In this document: positions 9,497-17,238 of the stretch, one piece after another
How positions within the stretch are numbered: position 1 is the stretch's first letter
Layout of the letters: the number at the start of each line of letters is the position of its first letter
DNA from: Luteimonas_C sp035250245
Lineage (GTDB): Bacteria; Pseudomonadota; Gammaproteobacteria; Xanthomonadales; Xanthomonadaceae
DNA length: 64,000 nt
Direction: 5' to 3'
NCBI GenBank assembly: GCA_035250245.1
Contig: DATFFH010000077.1
Span: forward strand, 82,471-146,470
The notes under the pieces: model-generated
The model's input: the letters and a program-made list of their open reading frames with translations, nothing else
The model's database searches: none
Told to the model about the DNA's origin: nothing
Program-made: the position numbers and the translations under genes

Positions 9497-9893
9497 GGAG
9501 TGGCGGAACCCATTTCCAACTGGCAATAGCGAGCGCAGCGAAGGCCGTATAGGCGGCGACGAAAGTCCACCAAGGCGCGTCGAAGAAGATCAGCCGCGAC
9601 AGCCAATGTTCGACGAAAGATCCGGCATAGGCGGCTTGCCCGGCCCGCGCGCGCAGCGCTTGTTCCCATACAGTGAGCGGACACAGCTGGCCGAGCCAGG
9701 CCTGCAGCGCGATGAACGCCAGCAGCGCCAAGTGGCTCGCGCGGAAAGTGAAGTTGCGGATCCAGCGCCAACGGCGCCATGCGCCGATCAGGATTGCGAA
9801 CTGGCCGAAGACCACGAAGGCGACGATGCCCGCGTGCAATGCCAGGACGGCATCGGCGAGCAGGGCGGCGAAGGAAGGAGAGAGCGCGTCCAC
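9477..9893 (-). CDS. DUF2784 membrane protein with REP-encoded tail
   Basis: The 138-residue protein matches DUF2784: W-R-W-I-R-N near 45, then L-Q-A-W-L-G-Q-L-C-P-L-T-V-W-E near 63-77, a segment around S-F-V-E-H-W-L-S-R-L-I-F-F, and a final W-K-W-V-P-P. Four hydrophobic stretches indicate an inner-membrane protein of unknown role. The end is odd: after W-V-P-P-L the codons for about seven residues (R-S-Q-G-G-A and the stop) come from a family A REP. The TAG stop arises from a base that is normally A in that repeat (GAAGCG becomes GTAGCG). The original C-terminus may therefore have been replaced. Confidence 0.85.
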   Translation of the reverse strand: MDALSPSFAALLADAVLALHAGIVAFVVFGQFAILIGAWRRWRWIRNFTFRASHLALLAFIALQAWLGQLCPLTVWEQALRARAGQAAYAGSFVEHWLSRLIFFDAPWWTFVAAYTAFAALAIASWKWVPPLRSQGGA

Positions 9894-9987
9894 GACGCGT
9901 ATTCCGCGCTACGGCCAGCGCGTGCGCCAGCCGAAGCGGACCGCTCGGAACGGCGCGCAGGCCGTTCCGGCGGAGATTGCGATGCGA

Positions 9988-10374
9988 TCAGGCAGCAGCG
10001 TCTTTCAGCTTCTTCAGCGGACGGACCTTGACCTTGACCGAAGCCGGCTTGGCGGCGAACCACTGCTCTTCACCGGTGAAGGGGTTCTTGCCCTTGCGCT
10101 TCGGCTTGGCGGCCACGGCCACCGAAGTCACCTTGAACAGACCCGGCAGGGTGAAGGAGCCCGCGCCCTTCTTGCTGATCGAACCGGCGATCGCCGATTC
10201 CAGCGAGGCCAGCACGGCCTTGACGTCCTTGGCCAACACGCCGCTGGCCTCAGCGATGTGGGAAACCAGGCCGGACTTGCTCAGCGCTTCCTTGATCGGC
10301 TTAGCCGGGCCAGCCTTGGCGGCGGCCTTCTTCGGAGCGGCCTTCTTAGCGGCTTTTTTCGCACTCTTTGCCAT
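9988..10374 (-). CDS. HU-family nucleoid protein with Lys/Ala-rich N-terminal tail
   Basis: The ATG at 10374 gives 128 residues. Residues 1-26 form a histone H1-like tail of alternating K and A (A-K-K-A-A-K-K-A-A-P-K-K). Residues about 27-128 are an HU/IHF domain with the dimer core (P-I-K-E-A-L-S-K-S-G-L-V), the conserved G-x-F-T-L-P-G-L-F-K-V and the beta-arm G-K-N-P-F-T-G-E-E. It should bind DNA without strong sequence specificity and compact or bend it. Canonical HU has about 90 residues, so the tail is an added feature, known in Xanthomonadales and related bacteria. A promoter fits upstream, and no other gene appears to be in the unit. Confidence 0.92.
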   Translation of the reverse strand: MAKSAKKAAKKAAPKKAAAKAGPAKPIKEALSKSGLVSHIAEASGVLAKDVKAVLASLESAIAGSISKKGAGSFTLPGLFKVTSVAVAAKPKRKGKNPFTGEEQWFAAKPASVKVKVRPLKKLKDAAA

Positions 10375-10430
10375 AGTGATCCTGTCGATACTCTTGGTTG
10401 GTTGTCTGGGCCGATCCTGTCGGCAAGCGA

Positions 10431-10459
10431 AATGTAGGGCATGCGCAGCCTCGCGCCAA
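10431..10459 (-). promoter_or_regulatory. Candidate sigma-70 promoter of the HU gene
   Basis: On the minus strand TTGGCG (10459-10454) and TACATT (10436-10431) stand 17 bases apart, about 57 bases upstream of the HU start codon. Each hexamer matches the consensus at four of six positions. Confidence 0.5.
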
Positions 10460-10537
10460 GCCTTTTTTTCAGGCATTTGAAAGAAATCGACGGGCGGGGA
10501 TGCTGGAATGCAAGCGATCGATGCCGACTCGGCGCCC

Positions 10538-10568
10538 GTAGCCCGGGTGGAGCGAAGCGATACCCGGG
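10538..10568. repeat. REP family A, single arm
   Basis: A single family A arm (GTAGCCCGGGTGGAGCGAAG and following bases) lies 26 bases beyond the 3' end of the RAYT gene. No inverted partner is nearby on this side, but an inverted pair lies at the other end of the gene. Confidence 0.88.
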
Positions 10569-10594
10569 AGCTTTTTTCCTCGCAGAAACAACGC

Positions 10595-11119
10595 TTACTC
10601 GCTTTTCTTGCCACACGACTCGAAACCGCCGGCCCAATCTTTCGGCAGGATTCCGTCTCTGCAGAAACGATGGAACGAGGAGTGCGGCCAGTCTGCGACG
10701 CGGTCGACCAGGCCGTGTTTCGCCGGGTTGAAGTGGATGTAGTCGATGTGCCGCGACAAATCGGTCTCGTCGCGGATCGCATGTTCCCAGAAGCGTGGCT
10801 GCCAGACGGCACGTTCGTTGCGGCGCCGGCGGCGGTAGCGGATGCCGGCCGCGGAGAGAGCGGCGGTGAATTGGGTTTTAATCAGTCTCCAGCGCATCGA
10901 ATAGGCGGTATCGCCTTCGGACAACGTCCACAAACAGTGCAAATGCTCCGGGAGGATGACGATGGCATCCGTTCGGAACGGGTGACGCTTCTGCACGGAC
11001 CCATAAGCGAATCGAAGGCTTTCGATGTGCTCGGTCAGGAGCCGTTGCGAGCGGTCGTGCAAGGTCAGGGTGAAGAAGTACGTGCCGCCTGGGTGGCGCT
11101 GTCGGCGATAAAGGACCAT
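10595..11119 (-). CDS. REP-associated tyrosine transposase (RAYT)
   Basis: This 174-residue protein belongs to the Y1 (IS200-like) transposase superfamily, REP-associated branch. It opens with R-R-Q-R-H-P-G-G-T-Y-F-F-T-L-T-L and carries the HUH-type metal motif H-L-H-C-L-W (near 60-65). The region W-Q-P-R-F-W-E-H-A-I-R-D-E-T-D-L and D-Y-I-H-F-N-P-A-K-H-G-L-V contains the expected catalytic tyrosine (Y of D-Y-I-H). All core motifs are intact, so it may be active. Such single-copy enzymes nick and join REP single strands and are thought to spread their cognate REPs. Family A repeats lie at both ends of the gene (10538-10568 and 11182-11271), which points to family A as its substrate. Confidence 0.93.
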   Translation of the reverse strand: MVLYRRQRHPGGTYFFTLTLHDRSQRLLTEHIESLRFAYGSVQKRHPFRTDAIVILPEHLHCLWTLSEGDTAYSMRWRLIKTQFTAALSAAGIRYRRRRRNERAVWQPRFWEHAIRDETDLSRHIDYIHFNPAKHGLVDRVADWPHSSFHRFCRDGILPKDWAGGFESCGKKSE

Positions 11120-11181
11120 GCCCCAATTTGTCGATAGGCATGAGCCACTGGAATCGGGATATGACCTATCGCCATGTCAGA

Positions 11182-11271
11182 GCAGCCCGGGTGGAGCGAA
11201 GCGATACCCGGGGCTTTTTTCGACACTCATGGATGGCGTCCCCGGGTATCGCTTCGCTCCACCCGGGCTAC
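11182..11271. repeat. REP family A inverted pair upstream of RAYT
   Basis: Arms at 11182-11213 and 11240-11271 are close to the family consensus, with the first reading GCAG instead of GTAG at its end. The pair lies between the RAYT start and the stop codon of the EF-G paralogue, which begins two bases past the repeat. Confidence 0.9.
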
Positions 11272-11272
11272 G

Positions 11273-13336
11273 TCAATCCTCTTCATGTTTGGGCTTATAG
11301 GCTTCGACGAGTTTTTGTTGCACCGCGGAAGGCACCGGCTCGTAATGGCTGAAATCCAGCGAATAGCGCCCGCGGCCGGCGGTGACCGATTTCAGTTCGG
11401 CCGCATAGCCTTCCAACTCCGATAGCGGCACCTGCGCCTTGACCACGATCTCGCCGCCGCGCGCCGAGTCGGTGCCGTTGATCCGCGCGCGCTTGCTGGC
11501 CAGGCCGCCGCTGATGTCGCCCATGTGTTGCTCCGGCGCGTTGACGTCCAGGTCGACGATCGGTTCCAGCACCTGCGGCCTGGCCTTGCCGATCGCGTCC
11601 AGGAACGCTTTCTTGCCCGCGGCGACGAAGGCCACTTCCTTGCTGTCGACCGGATGATGCTTGCCGTCGTAAACGATCACGCGCACGTCCTGCATCGGAT
11701 AGCCGGCGATGGCGCCGCCCGATAACACCTGGCGCACGCCTTTTTCCACCGCCGGCAGGAACTGGCCGGGGATCGTGCCGCCTTTCACCTCGTCCACGAA
11801 CTCGAAGCCGCCGCCGCGCGGCAGCGGTTCGATGCGCAAGAACACTTCGCCGAACTGGCCGGCGCCGCCGGTCTGCTTCTTGTGGCGATGATGGCCTTCG
11901 GCCTTGGCGCTGACGGTTTCGCGATAGGCGATGCGCGGCGGACGGGTTGTCACGTCGACGCCGTACTTGTCCTTCAAACGCTGCAGATTGACCCGCAGAT
12001 GCAGATCGGACAGGCCGCGGATCACGGTCTCGTTGGTTTCGGCCTCGTGCTCGACGTGGAAGCAGGGATCTTCCTCGGCCAGCTTGTGCAGCGCGGTGGC
12101 CAGCTTCTGCTCCTGGCCCTTGCTGGCGGCGTTGATCGCCAGGCCGAACATCGGCTTGGGGAACGACAGCGGCGCCAGATGGATCTGGTCCTCGTCGTGG
12201 CTGTCGTGCAGCACCGCGTCGAAATGCAGATCGTCGACTTTGGCCACCGCGGCGATGTCGCCGGGCACCGCCTGCGCGATTTCGGTGTGGTCCTTGCCCT
12301 TGAGCTTGAACAGGTGCGCGACCTTGAACGGCTTCTTGCCGTCGTCGACGAACAGTTGGGTGTCTTTCTTCACCGTGCCCTGATAGACACGGAATACGCC
12401 GAGCTTGCCGACGAAAGGATCGTTGACGATGCGGAACACATCGGCGATGACGTGCGCCTTGGGGTCGGGTTTCGCCTCGATCGCTTGCGCTTCGTCTCCC
12501 GCGCCTTTCCGGAACGGGGGCGCATTGGCCTCGCCCGGATGCGGAAACAGCTTCTCGGCGACATCCAGCAATTCCTTGATGCCGGCGCCGCTGCGCGCGG
12601 ACACGAAACAGACGGGCACCAGATGTCCTTCGCGCAGACATTGCTCGAAGGCGTCGTGCAGTTCCTGGCCGCTCAGTCCGGATTCGCCCAAATCGAGATA
12701 GTGGTCCATCACCGTCTCGTTGATCTCGACCACCTGGTCGATGATCTTCTGGTGCCAGTCGGCGACCGGGCCCAGATCGCTGTCGCCGGAGGATTGGCCG
12801 AAGCAATCGACCACTTTCTTGCCGCCGTCCGCCGGCAGGTTCAGCGGCAATACTTCCTGGCCGAACGTGTCGCGCAGGTCGTCGAGCAGGCGGGCGATGT
12901 TGGCGCCTTCGTGGTCGATCTTGTTGACCACGATCGCCCGGCACAGGTTGCGCGCCTTGGCATGCTCCATCATCCGGCGCGTGCCGTAGCCGATGCCGGC
13001 GTCGGCGTCGACCACGATCGCGACGGTCTCCACCGCCGCCAGCGCCGAAAGCGTGGGGCCGCGGAAATCGGGGTAGCCGGGCGTGTCGATCAGATTGACG
13101 TGTACGAGCTGTTGACCTGCGGCAGCGTGGTCGATACTGGCGATGGCGGCGTCGATGGAATGGCCGCGTTCTTTTTCCAGCGGATCGAAATCGGAGACCG
13201 TGGTGCCGCGTTCGATCGTGCCTGCCGTCTGGACGGTGCCGCCGGCATGCAGCAGGGCTTCGAAAAGCGTTGTTTTGCCGGCGCCAGGGTGGCCCGCGAG
13301 AGCCACGTTGCGGATTTGCTCTGTGCTGTAGGACAT
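11273..13336 (-). CDS. Elongation factor G-like GTPase (EF-G paralogue)
   Basis: The ATG at 13336 (M-S-Y-S-T-E-Q-I-R-N-V-A) gives 687 residues and follows GGGAGAGACGG. The GTPase motifs are visible: P-loop G-H-P-G-A-G-K-T-T (about 16-24), D-T-P-G-Y (G3) and N-K-I-D (G4). EF-G domains II to V follow, including the domain IV region with Y-R-E-T-V and G-Q-F-G-E-V. The motifs and divergence indicate the EF-G-like subgroup that exists beside canonical FusA rather than FusA itself, which normally sits in the str operon with rpsL, rpsG and tuf. A role in ribosome rescue, recycling or stress translation is possible but not shown. The gene stands alone here. Confidence 0.9.
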   Translation of the reverse strand: MSYSTEQIRNVALAGHPGAGKTTLFEALLHAGGTVQTAGTIERGTTVSDFDPLEKERGHSIDAAIASIDHAAAGQQLVHVNLIDTPGYPDFRGPTLSALAAVETVAIVVDADAGIGYGTRRMMEHAKARNLCRAIVVNKIDHEGANIARLLDDLRDTFGQEVLPLNLPADGGKKVVDCFGQSSGDSDLGPVADWHQKIIDQVVEINETVMDHYLDLGESGLSGQELHDAFEQCLREGHLVPVCFVSARSGAGIKELLDVAEKLFPHPGEANAPPFRKGAGDEAQAIEAKPDPKAHVIADVFRIVNDPFVGKLGVFRVYQGTVKKDTQLFVDDGKKPFKVAHLFKLKGKDHTEIAQAVPGDIAAVAKVDDLHFDAVLHDSHDEDQIHLAPLSFPKPMFGLAINAASKGQEQKLATALHKLAEEDPCFHVEHEAETNETVIRGLSDLHLRVNLQRLKDKYGVDVTTRPPRIAYRETVSAKAEGHHRHKKQTGGAGQFGEVFLRIEPLPRGGGFEFVDEVKGGTIPGQFLPAVEKGVRQVLSGGAIAGYPMQDVRVIVYDGKHHPVDSKEVAFVAAGKKAFLDAIGKARPQVLEPIVDLDVNAPEQHMGDISGGLASKRARINGTDSARGGEIVVKAQVPLSELEGYAAELKSVTAGRGRYSLDFSHYEPVPSAVQQKLVEAYKPKHEED

Positions 13337-13368
13337 GAGTCCGTCTCTCCCTTGGCTTTTGGGAAAGT

Positions 13369-13474
13369 CCGGCCATGGATGGCCGGGCTTCTGCGGAGGG
13401 ATCCGCATAAGACGTCATGGTCGGCGGTGCGGAAGTCTGCCCCTTGGTCGCGTTTGCCTGGCAGGCAGGCGACC
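13369..13474. other. Hairpin-rich leader upstream of the EF-G paralogue
   Basis: The 302-base divergent gap 13337-13638 holds no gene. It contains three stem-loops within about 105 bases: a perfect 8-bp stem at 13369-13386 (CCGGCCAT, GG, ATGGCCGG), a 5-bp stem at 13393-13406 (GCGGA/TCCGC), and a longer structure at 13446-13474 with outer GGTCGC/GCGACC and inner TGCC/GGCA pairs. They would lie in the leader of the EF-G paralogue mRNA if its promoter is further upstream. The rest of the gap shows no clear signal. Confidence 0.35.
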
Positions 13475-13638
13475 GCGCGTCGGTCATGGCGGACCGATAC
13501 CTTAGCGCGGCCTCGCCGTCATGCCCAGAGCTCCTGCCGCTGCGCCGCAACATAGCAACGCTTCAATAACATGCCGCCGATTAGTCTGGCGGGCGACTAC
13601 GGCATCCACCTCTTCATCCCCCTCTTATGGAGAACGAC

Positions 13639-14070
13639 ATGGGCATCTCGCGCCACGCCACCGCGCACTGGGAAGGCGACCTTAAAACCGGCCAAGGCCA
13701 GCTGAGCACCCCGCAAAGCGGCCTGATGGACAACACCCGCTACGGCTTCAACAGCCGCTTCGGCGACGTCAAAGGCACCAACCCGGAAGAACTGATCGCC
13801 GCCGCGCACGCCGGCTGCTTCACCATGGCCCTGTCGGCCAAGCTGACCGAGGCCGGGCACCCGCCGGAAGCGCTGGACACGCGCGCCGAAGTGGACCTGT
13901 CGATGGAAGGCGGGCCGACCATCAGCGCGATCCGCTTGAAGACGAAAGCGAAGATTCCCGGGATCGACGCCGCCAAGTTCCGCGCCGTGGCCGACGATGC
14001 CAAGCAGAACTGCCCGGTATCGAAGGCGTTGAGCGCGGTGCCGATCACGCTGGAAGCGGAATTGGTTTGA
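13639..14070 (+). CDS. OsmC family peroxiredoxin
   Basis: I prefer the ATG at 13639 (143 residues, M-G-I-S-R-H-A-T-A-H-W-E-G-D) because GGAG stands 8 bases upstream. The ATG at 13627 has a poorer context. Both redox cysteines are present: one in A-A-H-A-G-C-F-T-M-A-L (about residue 56) and one in K-Q-N-C-P-V-S-K-A-L (about 121), the arrangement of OsmC/Ohr thiol peroxidases. The N-terminal G-x-G pattern and length identify the OsmC subgroup over Ohr. It should reduce organic hydroperoxides in the cytoplasm. No OhrR-type regulator is adjacent. Confidence 0.93.
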   Translation: MGISRHATAHWEGDLKTGQGQLSTPQSGLMDNTRYGFNSRFGDVKGTNPEELIAAAHAGCFTMALSAKLTEAGHPPEALDTRAEVDLSMEGGPTISAIRLKTKAKIPGIDAAKFRAVADDAKQNCPVSKALSAVPITLEAELV

Positions 14071-14112
14071 CGTCACGGCAGCGGCGAGCTGCCGGGGTGC
14101 CGAGAAGATTTC

Positions 14113-14281
14113 CTTCTCCCGCCGGGAGAAGGTGGCGCGCAGCGCCGGATGAGGGTACGGCGAAGCGAGATGGCAGGAAGACCAGGGGAAATCGTCGGCT
14201 GACGATTTCTACCGCAAGTTAGGTTCTTATCGCTTTGCCGAACCCTCGCCCCAGCCCCTCTCCCGGCGGGAGAGGGCTTAA
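14113..14281. repeat. REP family E element
   Basis: Inverted arms built on TTCTCCCGCCGGGAGAA and CCCTCTCCCGGCGGGAGAGG flank about 110 bases between the convergent OsmC and TonB-receptor genes. No gene is visible in this gap. Confidence 0.8.
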
Positions 14282-14292
14282 AGCGGCGTCGT

Positions 14293-16275
14293 TTACTCGC
14301 CCAGACTCAAACTCAACATCACCCTGCGTTCGGGCTCGTACGACTGAATGCCGCTGCCGCCGGCGACCCACGCGTATTTGTCGGTCGCGTTGTAAACCCG
14401 CAGGCGCAATGCGGCCGGTTTTCCGCCCAACGCGAAACGATAGCGCGCGCCGACGTTGACCAACGTGTAGCCCGGCGTCTGCCGCAGATTGCGATCGTCT
14501 GCCGGCCGCGACCCGTAGTAAGTGGCATCGGCGTCGAGCGAGAAACCGCGCCACGCCGGAGGCGCGTAGTCGAAGCTGGCCAGCGCCAGCTTCGAGGAAC
14601 GCCCGACCGGGCGTTCGCCGATTTCTCCGGCATCCACGCGTTCGCCGCTCAAGCGCAACCGCATCCACGAGGCACCGGCCACGACCCGCAAGCCTTCGGC
14701 CAATTCGCCGGCGGCGGAAAGTTCGATGCCGCGATGCTCCACGTCCTCCATGAAGCGGTACACGCCGTTCGCGTCGAAACCGGGATCCGGCTTGCGGATC
14801 TGGAACGCGGTGCCGAGCAAGGTCAGCGCCGGCGCCGGCTGCCATTTCACGCCGAACTCCGATTGCCGGGCCAGGATCGGCGGTAGCACTTCGAATCGGT
14901 TGCGTGCGTTTTCCGGCGCGATGCCGGCTTCTTCGATGCCCCGCGTAGTGGCGGCGAAAGCCGTCGTCCGTTCCGAGAGCGGCATGACGATCGCCGCATT
15001 GTGCAGCCAAGCCTGCGAACGGCGCGCGCTGCTCGAGTCGTTCGCTGGAAACGCAGTTTCGTCGATGCCCACCCGGCGCAGCCCCAGGTTCAAGGCGAAG
15101 CCCTTGCGATGGCGGAATTGCCATCCCAGCCCGGCTTCGCGCTGCTCGACGCGGGCGCGCGACTGACGCTCGTCAGCCGCATCCTCGGGAGCCGGGAGCG
15201 ATGGAACATCGCCCCAAACCGAAGCGGCGCCGACCGCGACCAAGCTCGTGCGCGGGCTGCGATAGTCCGAGCGGCGGGAACGTGCCAAAAACGTCAGTTC
15301 ATTGCGATGCGCTTCGCGCGTCCAGTCGCGCCGCGCGACGGCTTCGAACGCGCGCGAATCGATGCCGCGGTCGCGCGCGACCACCACGGACACATCGGCG
15401 TTTCCGTCGGCGTCGACGCTGTCGAACAGATTGAAATCCGAACGCGGACGATCCACGCGCGAGCGGATCGCCGACAGCGAGTAGTCCCAGGCATTAGCCT
15501 CTGCATCGGTCGCGACGATCAGGCCCGATGTCGTATTGCGCGTATCGAACCGCGACCAAGTCTGGCCGAGATAGCGCAGGCGATCAGGTTCGGGCAGGCG
15601 CACGTCCGCCGCCGGCGCAAAGCCGACGTCGGCCTGGTAGCGCTGCACGTACACGCCGTGTAAGCCGGTGGCTTGCCAGCGCTCGCCGAAGCGCAGCCGC
15701 GGCACGACGCCGGCGCTGCGGTACTTCGCTTCGTTGCCGAAGATGTAGCGCGCACTGGGCGACCCCAGTGCGCCGCCGGAGATCGAGAAGCGGCCGTCGT
15801 CGCTGCGGCGCGCGAAGAAGGCGCGCAGGTACGGACGCGGGTTGTCGTCCAATAGATGCTGGAAGCCCAATTCGATCCGGGCACGGTCGCGATCCGCGGG
15901 CTGCAAGGCGTATTGGACGATGCCCGACGGCGCCGGAAAATCCAGCGGCAAAGCGCCGGCGCCGACCCGGATCTGCGACGAGGCGACGATCGTGTCCGGC
16001 GGCGATGCGGCGCGCGCGAAATAGGCGCCGCCGATCCGGTAGTTGCCGGCCTGCTGCAGATCGAAGCCGCGCACCAGCGATTCCGAATACAGGCCGATGC
16101 TTTCTTGGCCGATGCGGCTGCCGAAGGCGTCGTCGGCGCCGCCGATCGCATTGTCCTGGGCGGGCGCATCCAGGGACAGCGCGCCGAGCAGGGCGGCGCA
16201 GGCTTTCAGTTCGGCGCGCCGTCGCGAGCGGGAAGCATCGGAAGTTCGCATGAGGCGCTTATCGGCGGTCGTCAT
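14293..16275 (-). CDS. TonB-dependent outer-membrane receptor with reduced plug
   Basis: The 660-residue product has a signal peptide from an internal methionine (M-R-T-S-D-A-S-R onward, cleavage near A-P-A-Q-D). Plug-like motifs follow: V-R-G-F-D-L-Q-Q-A-G-N-Y-R-I-G-G, then S-Q-I-R-V-G-A-G-A-L-P-L-D-F-P-A-P-S-G-I-V. A long beta-barrel has the siderophore-receptor C-terminal pattern T-P-G-Y-T-L-V-N-V-G-A-R-Y-R-F and V-Y-N-A-T-D-K-Y. The plug is shorter at its front than usual, and I see no clear TonB box. The last residues (L-S-L-S-L-G-E) lack the usual terminal aromatic. It may import a ferric siderophore or another chelate. The divergent LysR gene 57 bases away is a possible regulator. Confidence 0.8.
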   Translation of the reverse strand: MTTADKRLMRTSDASRSRRRAELKACAALLGALSLDAPAQDNAIGGADDAFGSRIGQESIGLYSESLVRGFDLQQAGNYRIGGAYFARAASPPDTIVASSQIRVGAGALPLDFPAPSGIVQYALQPADRDRARIELGFQHLLDDNPRPYLRAFFARRSDDGRFSISGGALGSPSARYIFGNEAKYRSAGVVPRLRFGERWQATGLHGVYVQRYQADVGFAPAADVRLPEPDRLRYLGQTWSRFDTRNTTSGLIVATDAEANAWDYSLSAIRSRVDRPRSDFNLFDSVDADGNADVSVVVARDRGIDSRAFEAVARRDWTREAHRNELTFLARSRRSDYRSPRTSLVAVGAASVWGDVPSLPAPEDAADERQSRARVEQREAGLGWQFRHRKGFALNLGLRRVGIDETAFPANDSSSARRSQAWLHNAAIVMPLSERTTAFAATTRGIEEAGIAPENARNRFEVLPPILARQSEFGVKWQPAPALTLLGTAFQIRKPDPGFDANGVYRFMEDVEHRGIELSAAGELAEGLRVVAGASWMRLRLSGERVDAGEIGERPVGRSSKLALASFDYAPPAWRGFSLDADATYYGSRPADDRNLRQTPGYTLVNVGARYRFALGGKPAALRLRVYNATDKYAWVAGGSGIQSYEPERRVMLSLSLGE

Positions 16276-16332
16276 TCACACATGCTGTCCGCGCCCTGGC
16301 CGTTGACATAGCGCAACGATCGATGGTGTGCT

Positions 16333-17238
16333 GTGAGCCGTATGCACAGCTTGCAGACCTTGCCGCCGCTGGACGGTTTGACCGCCGTGGTCGCCGCGCA
16401 CCGCACCGGTTCCTTCACCGCCGCGGCCGAATCGCTGGAATTGACCCACGGCGCGGTGAGCCGGCGCGTGCAGGCGGTCGAACGCTGGCTGGGCACGCCT
16501 TTGTTCGAGCGCCACGGGCGCGGCGTCCGCACCACGCCGGCGGGGCAGCGTTTCGTCGCGCAGGTGGAGCAGGCCTTGGGCGCGATCCGCGATTCGGCGG
16601 ATCGCTGGCGTCCGCGCCGCGATCTGCCGACGGTGCGGATCAGCGTGGTGCCCTCGTTCGTGCGGCTGTGGCTGCTGCCGCGGTTGCCGGCGTTGCAGGA
16701 ATCGCCGCTGCGGCGACGCATCGAACTGCAGGTCGAGCATCGCGTCGCCGATCTGGCCGCCGGCGAGAGCGATCTGTCGGTGCGCTACGGCCGCGGCCAA
16801 TGGCGCGGCGCGCGCGCGCAGCTGCTGTTCGCCGAACAGCTTTTTCCGGTCGCCGCGCCGGAACTGGCGGCGAGTCTCGGCAGCCACGCCAAGCCCGCGC
16901 GGCTGGCGGAGATGCCCTTGCTCCACGACTCGGACACGAGCCAATGGCGCGCATGGCTGGACGAGCAGGGCGTGCGTTTCCGCGCCAAAGCGGCCGATCG
17001 GCGCTTCGAAGACTACGATCTGGTGTTGACCGCCGCGCAGGCGGGGCTGGGCATCGCGCTGCTGCGCTCGCCGCTGGCCGACCAAGCGCTGGCGCAAGGC
17101 GGATTGGTACGGGTGTCGAAGCATGCGATCCGCAACGTCGCCGGCCATTACGTCGTGTCGTTGGCATCGGAAGACCGCGCGGCGGTGCTGCAGGTCGCCG
17201 ATCTATTGTTGTCGATGACCGCGGCCTTGCGGCGATGA
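16333..17238 (+). CDS. LysR-family transcriptional regulator (GcvA-like)
   Basis: The 301-residue protein has an N-terminal winged helix-turn-helix (about 12-70; F-T-A-A-A-E-S-L-E-L-T-H-G-A-V-S-R-R-V-Q) and a C-terminal co-inducer-binding domain. The S-R-R-V-Q-A-V-E-R-W-L-G-T-P-L-F-E-R stretch and the later V-R-Y-G-R-G segment are typical of the GcvA subgroup. The start is GTG at 16333; an ATG at 16342 is an alternative and would not change the domain. It is divergent from the TonB receptor and overlaps the following hydrolase by four bases, so likely targets are those two genes. The inducer is unknown. Confidence 0.92.
   Translation: MSRMHSLQTLPPLDGLTAVVAAHRTGSFTAAAESLELTHGAVSRRVQAVERWLGTPLFERHGRGVRTTPAGQRFVAQVEQALGAIRDSADRWRPRRDLPTVRISVVPSFVRLWLLPRLPALQESPLRRRIELQVEHRVADLAAGESDLSVRYGRGQWRGARAQLLFAEQLFPVAAPELAASLGSHAKPARLAEMPLLHDSDTSQWRAWLDEQGVRFRAKAADRRFEDYDLVLTAAQAGLGIALLRSPLADQALAQGGLVRVSKHAIRNVAGHYVVSLASEDRAAVLQVADLLLSMTAALRR

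Noticed and set aside
16303..16308. TTGACA as the -35 box of the LysR gene
   Set aside because: It lies only 25 bases before the GTG start with no -10 hexamer at the correct distance, so a normal promoter would begin inside the gene.
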